From: Xanthobacteraceae bacterium
GTDB lineage: Bacteria > Pseudomonadota > Alphaproteobacteria > Rhizobiales > Xanthobacteraceae
Length of the DNA: 34,478 nt
NCBI GenBank assembly: GCA_019752575.1
Contig: JAIELW010000032.1
Location: 1-34,478 of the forward strand
Reading direction: 5' to 3'
Of the stretch, positions 32,242-34,478 are shown piece by piece. Numbering within the stretch: position 1 is the first letter of the stretch; every line of letters begins with the position of its first letter. A program made the position numbers and the translations under genes. The notes under the pieces were generated by a model. The model was not told where the DNA came from. It was given only the letters and a program-made list of their open reading frames with translations, and did no database searches.

Positions 32242-33402
32242 CTAGTAAGAGCGCGGCAGGCCGAGTACATGCTCGGCAAGGTAGGACAGGATCAGGTTCG
32301 TCGATACCGGCGCCACCTGATAAAGCCTCGTCTCGCGGAATTTGCGCTCGATGTCGTATTCCTCGGCGAAGCCGAACCCGCCATGCGTCTGTACGCACAT
32401 GTCGGCGGCGGCCCATGACGCATCGGCGGCCAGGAGCTTCGCAAGATTGGCCTCTTCGCCGCAATCCTCGCCGCGCTCGTAGCGCTTTGCAGCCTCGGTA
32501 ACCATCAACTCCGCTGCGCGCATCTGCGCGTAGGCACGTGCGATCGGAAACTGCACGCCCTGGTTCTGGCCGATCAGGCGCGAGAACACGCTGCGCTCTT
32601 TCGCGTAGGCGGCCGCCTTCTCGATGAACCACTTCGCATCGCCCACGCACTCGGCGGCGATCAGAATCCGCTCGGCGTTCATGCCGGAGAGAATATAGCG
32701 GAAGCCCTGCCCTTCTTCGCCGATGAGATTTTCCGCGGGCACGCGCAGGTTCTCGACGAAGATCTCGGTCGTCGCATGGTTCATCATGGTGCGGATCGGA
32801 CGGATCGCGAGACCTTTCCCGAGTGCCTCCCGCATCTCGACGATGAATACCGACAAACCTTCGCTGCGCTTATTCACCTGCTCCTTCGGCGTGGTGCGCG
32901 CGAGCAGGAGCATGAGATCGGAGTGCTCGGCGCGCGAGGTCCAGATTTTCTGCCCGTTCACGACGTAATGCGCGCCTTCGCGTCTCGCGCTCGTCGCAAT
33001 GCTCAAGGTATCGGTGCCGCTGCCCGGCTCGGTTACACCGAACGCCTGCAGGCGAATTTTCCCCGCGGCTATCGCAGGAAGATACTTTTGTTTCTGGGCG
33101 CCGTTGCCGTGCCGCAGCAACGTACCCATCATATACATCTGCGCGTGACAGGCTGCGCCGTTGCAGCCAGCCGTCTGCACTTCTTCGAGAATCGCCGCCG
33201 CGGCGGAAAGCGGCAGGCCGCTGCCGCCGTATTCTTCGGGGATGAGGGCGGAAAGAAAACCCGCGCTGGTCAGCGCATCGACGAAAGTTTTGGGATAAGC
33301 GCGCTCTCGATCCAGCTCGCGCCAATAACTGCCGGGAAACTCAACACACAGCGCGCGAACGGACTCCCGGATTTCGGCGAAGGATTCCGTGCCGTCGCGC
33401 AT
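32242..33402 (-). CDS. Acyl-CoA dehydrogenase
   Basis: 386 residues with the full fold: 'IPEEYGGSGLPL' (54-65), 'FGVTEPGSGTDTL' (121-133, FAD/substrate loop), 'GQKIWTSRAEHSD' (150-162), 'HGGFGFAEEYDIERKFRE' near the C-terminus. At the usual catalytic-Glu place (YEGT in medium-chain enzymes) it has Tyr361-Gln362. A glutamate, Glu244 in 'GMNAERILIA', sits where isovaleryl-CoA dehydrogenase has its base, so it is probably active on a branched or unusual acyl-CoA. It follows the psiF-like gene by 15 bp on the same strand. Substrate unknown. Confidence 0.9.
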   Translation of the reverse strand: MRDGTESFAEIRESVRALCVEFPGSYWRELDRERAYPKTFVDALTSAGFLSALIPEEYGGSGLPLSAAAAILEEVQTAGCNGAACHAQMYMMGTLLRHGNGAQKQKYLPAIAAGKIRLQAFGVTEPGSGTDTLSIATSARREGAHYVVNGQKIWTSRAEHSDLMLLLARTTPKEQVNKRSEGLSVFIVEMREALGKGLAIRPIRTMMNHATTEIFVENLRVPAENLIGEEGQGFRYILSGMNAERILIAAECVGDAKWFIEKAAAYAKERSVFSRLIGQNQGVQFPIARAYAQMRAAELMVTEAAKRYERGEDCGEEANLAKLLAADASWAAADMCVQTHGGFGFAEEYDIERKFRETRLYQVAPVSTNLILSYLAEHVLGLPRSY

Positions 33403-33417
33403 GGCTAACGTATCGTC

Positions 33418-33666
33418 CTAGCCTTCTTTCTTTTCTTCTTTTTTCGGCTTGGGCTTGGGCTTCGCCTTTTTCTTCTCGCCGCTGTCTTCATTCGCCATGC
33501 ATTTGGCGAGGAACTTTTTGCGCTCGGCGCCTTTCAGCTTCTGGTCGTCGGCGCCGAATTCGCAGGTGCTCTTTTTCGTCTGCTTTTCCTGTGCGAAGGT
33601 CTTGACGCTCGGCGCGAAGGCGAACAGGCCTACGGCGAGAAGTGCTGCCATCAATACTCGAAACAT
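33418..33666 (-). CDS. Small secreted PsiF-repeat-family protein
   Basis: 82 residues from ATG 33666, with GGAG six bases upstream; longer in-frame starts precede the signal peptide and are rejected. Signal peptide MFRVLMAALLAVGLFAFAPS cleaves near 'TFAQ'. The mature protein has one PsiF-like unit, 'CEFGADDQKLKGAERKKFLAKCM', split by conserved features (two Cys, GA..KL.G..R..F...C). It ends in a Lys/Pro/Glu-rich tail (KKKAKPKPKPKKEEKKEG). Function unknown; PsiF was first named as phosphate-starvation inducible. Possibly co-transcribed with the acyl-CoA dehydrogenase. Confidence 0.78.
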   Translation of the reverse strand: MFRVLMAALLAVGLFAFAPSVKTFAQEKQTKKSTCEFGADDQKLKGAERKKFLAKCMANEDSGEKKKAKPKPKPKKEEKKEG

Positions 33667-33849
33667 CAAACGCTCCATTCGTTGCGTTGCGGCAACCATG
33701 CGAGATGCTCTAGCCCGCCGAATCATGGGCGGCAAGCCGCCAGTCCTCAGCTTGCACATGCCTTGCCGCTCGTTCATTTTTGTGGCGAAGAAGAAGGGCG
33801 CGCCAGAATAAGCCGCGCCGCAGTCTCGGGCGGGTTTCCAGCAAAATTC

Positions 33850-34478
33850 ATGGCAACGGTTCTGATTACAGGGGCGGCAGGCTTCATCGGCCGCGCGTTA
33901 ACCAGCGCGCTGAAAAGCGCGCATTATGTCGTGGCGCTCGATCTGCGCAAAGTGCCGGAAGAGCAGCGCCTGCCCGGCGTGACCTATGCGGTCGCCGATA
34001 TCGGCGATCCGAAACTTGCGGAAATTTTCCGCACCTATCAGCCGCAGACCGTCGTGCATCTCGCCTCGGTCGTCGCGGCAGGGGGTGATTCTGAGCGCGA
34101 CTATGCCATCGACGTGCTCGGCACGAAGAACGTACTGGAAGCTTCGCTCGCGGCGGGCGCAAAACATATCGTCGTTACATCAAGCGGCGCGGCTTACGGC
34201 TATCACGCGGACAACCCTGTGCCGCTGCGCGAGAGCGACGCGCTGCGCGGCAACGAGGATTTTCCCTATTCGAAGCACAAGCGGCTCGTGGAAGAGATGC
34301 TTTCGGAATGGCGCGGGAAGTATCCACAGCTCAAGCAAACCGTGTTTCGTCCCTGCACGGTGCTCGGCCCCGGCACCAACAACCAGATCACCGCGATCTT
34401 CGCGCGTCCGGCCGTAATTGGCCTGAGTGGAACGACCACGCCGTTTTCGCTGATTTCCGAACTCGATGTGGTCGAAGC
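33850..34478 (+). CDS. NAD-dependent epimerase/dehydratase (extended SDR), partial
   Basis: Open from ATG 33850 to the window edge, about 209 residues. N-terminal NAD-binding motif TGAAGFIG (7-14), 'VADIGD' acidic segment, 'VVHLASVVAAGG', catalytic 'YSKHK' (Tyr140, Lys144) with upstream 'TSSGAAYG', and 'FRPCTVLGPGT'. It is an extended short-chain dehydrogenase of the nucleotide-sugar epimerase type, although some act on other substrates; no link to the aromatic genes is evident. C-terminal part is off the window. Confidence 0.87.
   Translation, partial: MATVLITGAAGFIGRALTSALKSAHYVVALDLRKVPEEQRLPGVTYAVADIGDPKLAEIFRTYQPQTVVHLASVVAAGGDSERDYAIDVLGTKNVLEASLAAGAKHIVVTSSGAAYGYHADNPVPLRESDALRGNEDFPYSKHKRLVEEMLSEWRGKYPQLKQTVFRPCTVLGPGTNNQITAIFARPAVIGLSGTTTPFSLISELDVVE

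Overview
The window is GC-rich and densely packed, with a dialect typical of Alphaproteobacteria, most likely Hyphomicrobiales (Bradyrhizobium/Rhodopseudomonas/Xanthobacteraceae-like). The grounds are codon use, Tat-dependent solute-binding proteins, BoxR-type regulation, and 90-bp palindromic intergenic repeats of the kind common in that order. This placement is inference; no rRNA or other marker gene is present.

The theme is aerobic degradation of aromatic acids through CoA thioesters. Left edge (1-1137): a partial acyl-CoA carboxylase carboxyltransferase, divergent from a 75-residue biotin carrier. 1157-10834: two divergent Liv/HAAT-type ABC importers, each a full set (binding protein, two permeases, two ATPases). 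In the right-hand set LivM and LivG are fused. 10835-18090: the benzoyl-CoA epoxidation (box) locus, with repressor boxR, benzoate-CoA ligase bclA, then boxC, boxB and boxA. Box order: benzoate to benzoyl-CoA (BclA), 2,3-epoxide (BoxA reductase plus BoxB epoxidase), hydrolytic ring opening (BoxC).

18091-19452 is a scar: several palindromic repeats, about 420 bp without a convincing gene, and two gene remnants (M20 peptidase 3' end, TauC/SsuC-type permease 3' end) joined by their truncated ends. 19454-26484 is a second CoA-dependent module. It has a two-domain 2-aminobenzoyl-CoA monooxygenase/reductase (or salicylyl-CoA 5-hydroxylase) type protein, divergent from a MarR repressor, an aryl-CoA ligase and a RidA-type enamine/imine deaminase. 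A single-domain paralogue of the monooxygenase is divergent from an unusual crotonase. 26779-31805 is a third complete Liv-type importer. The right edge holds another truncated ABC permease remnant beside a repeat, an acyl-CoA dehydrogenase, a PsiF-repeat secreted protein and a partial NAD-dependent epimerase.

Most notable: (i) a shared TG[AC]A-N6-T[AG]CA motif in three promoter regions (divergent transporters, boxR/bclA, boxC), a candidate BoxR regulon; (ii) the RidA, ACMR-type and single-domain monooxygenase, and atypical crotonase module, a plausible poorly described 2-aminobenzoyl-CoA-like pathway; (iii) a strong hairpin after the binding-protein gene in all three importer operons; (iv) non-canonical ATPase motifs in the third importer.
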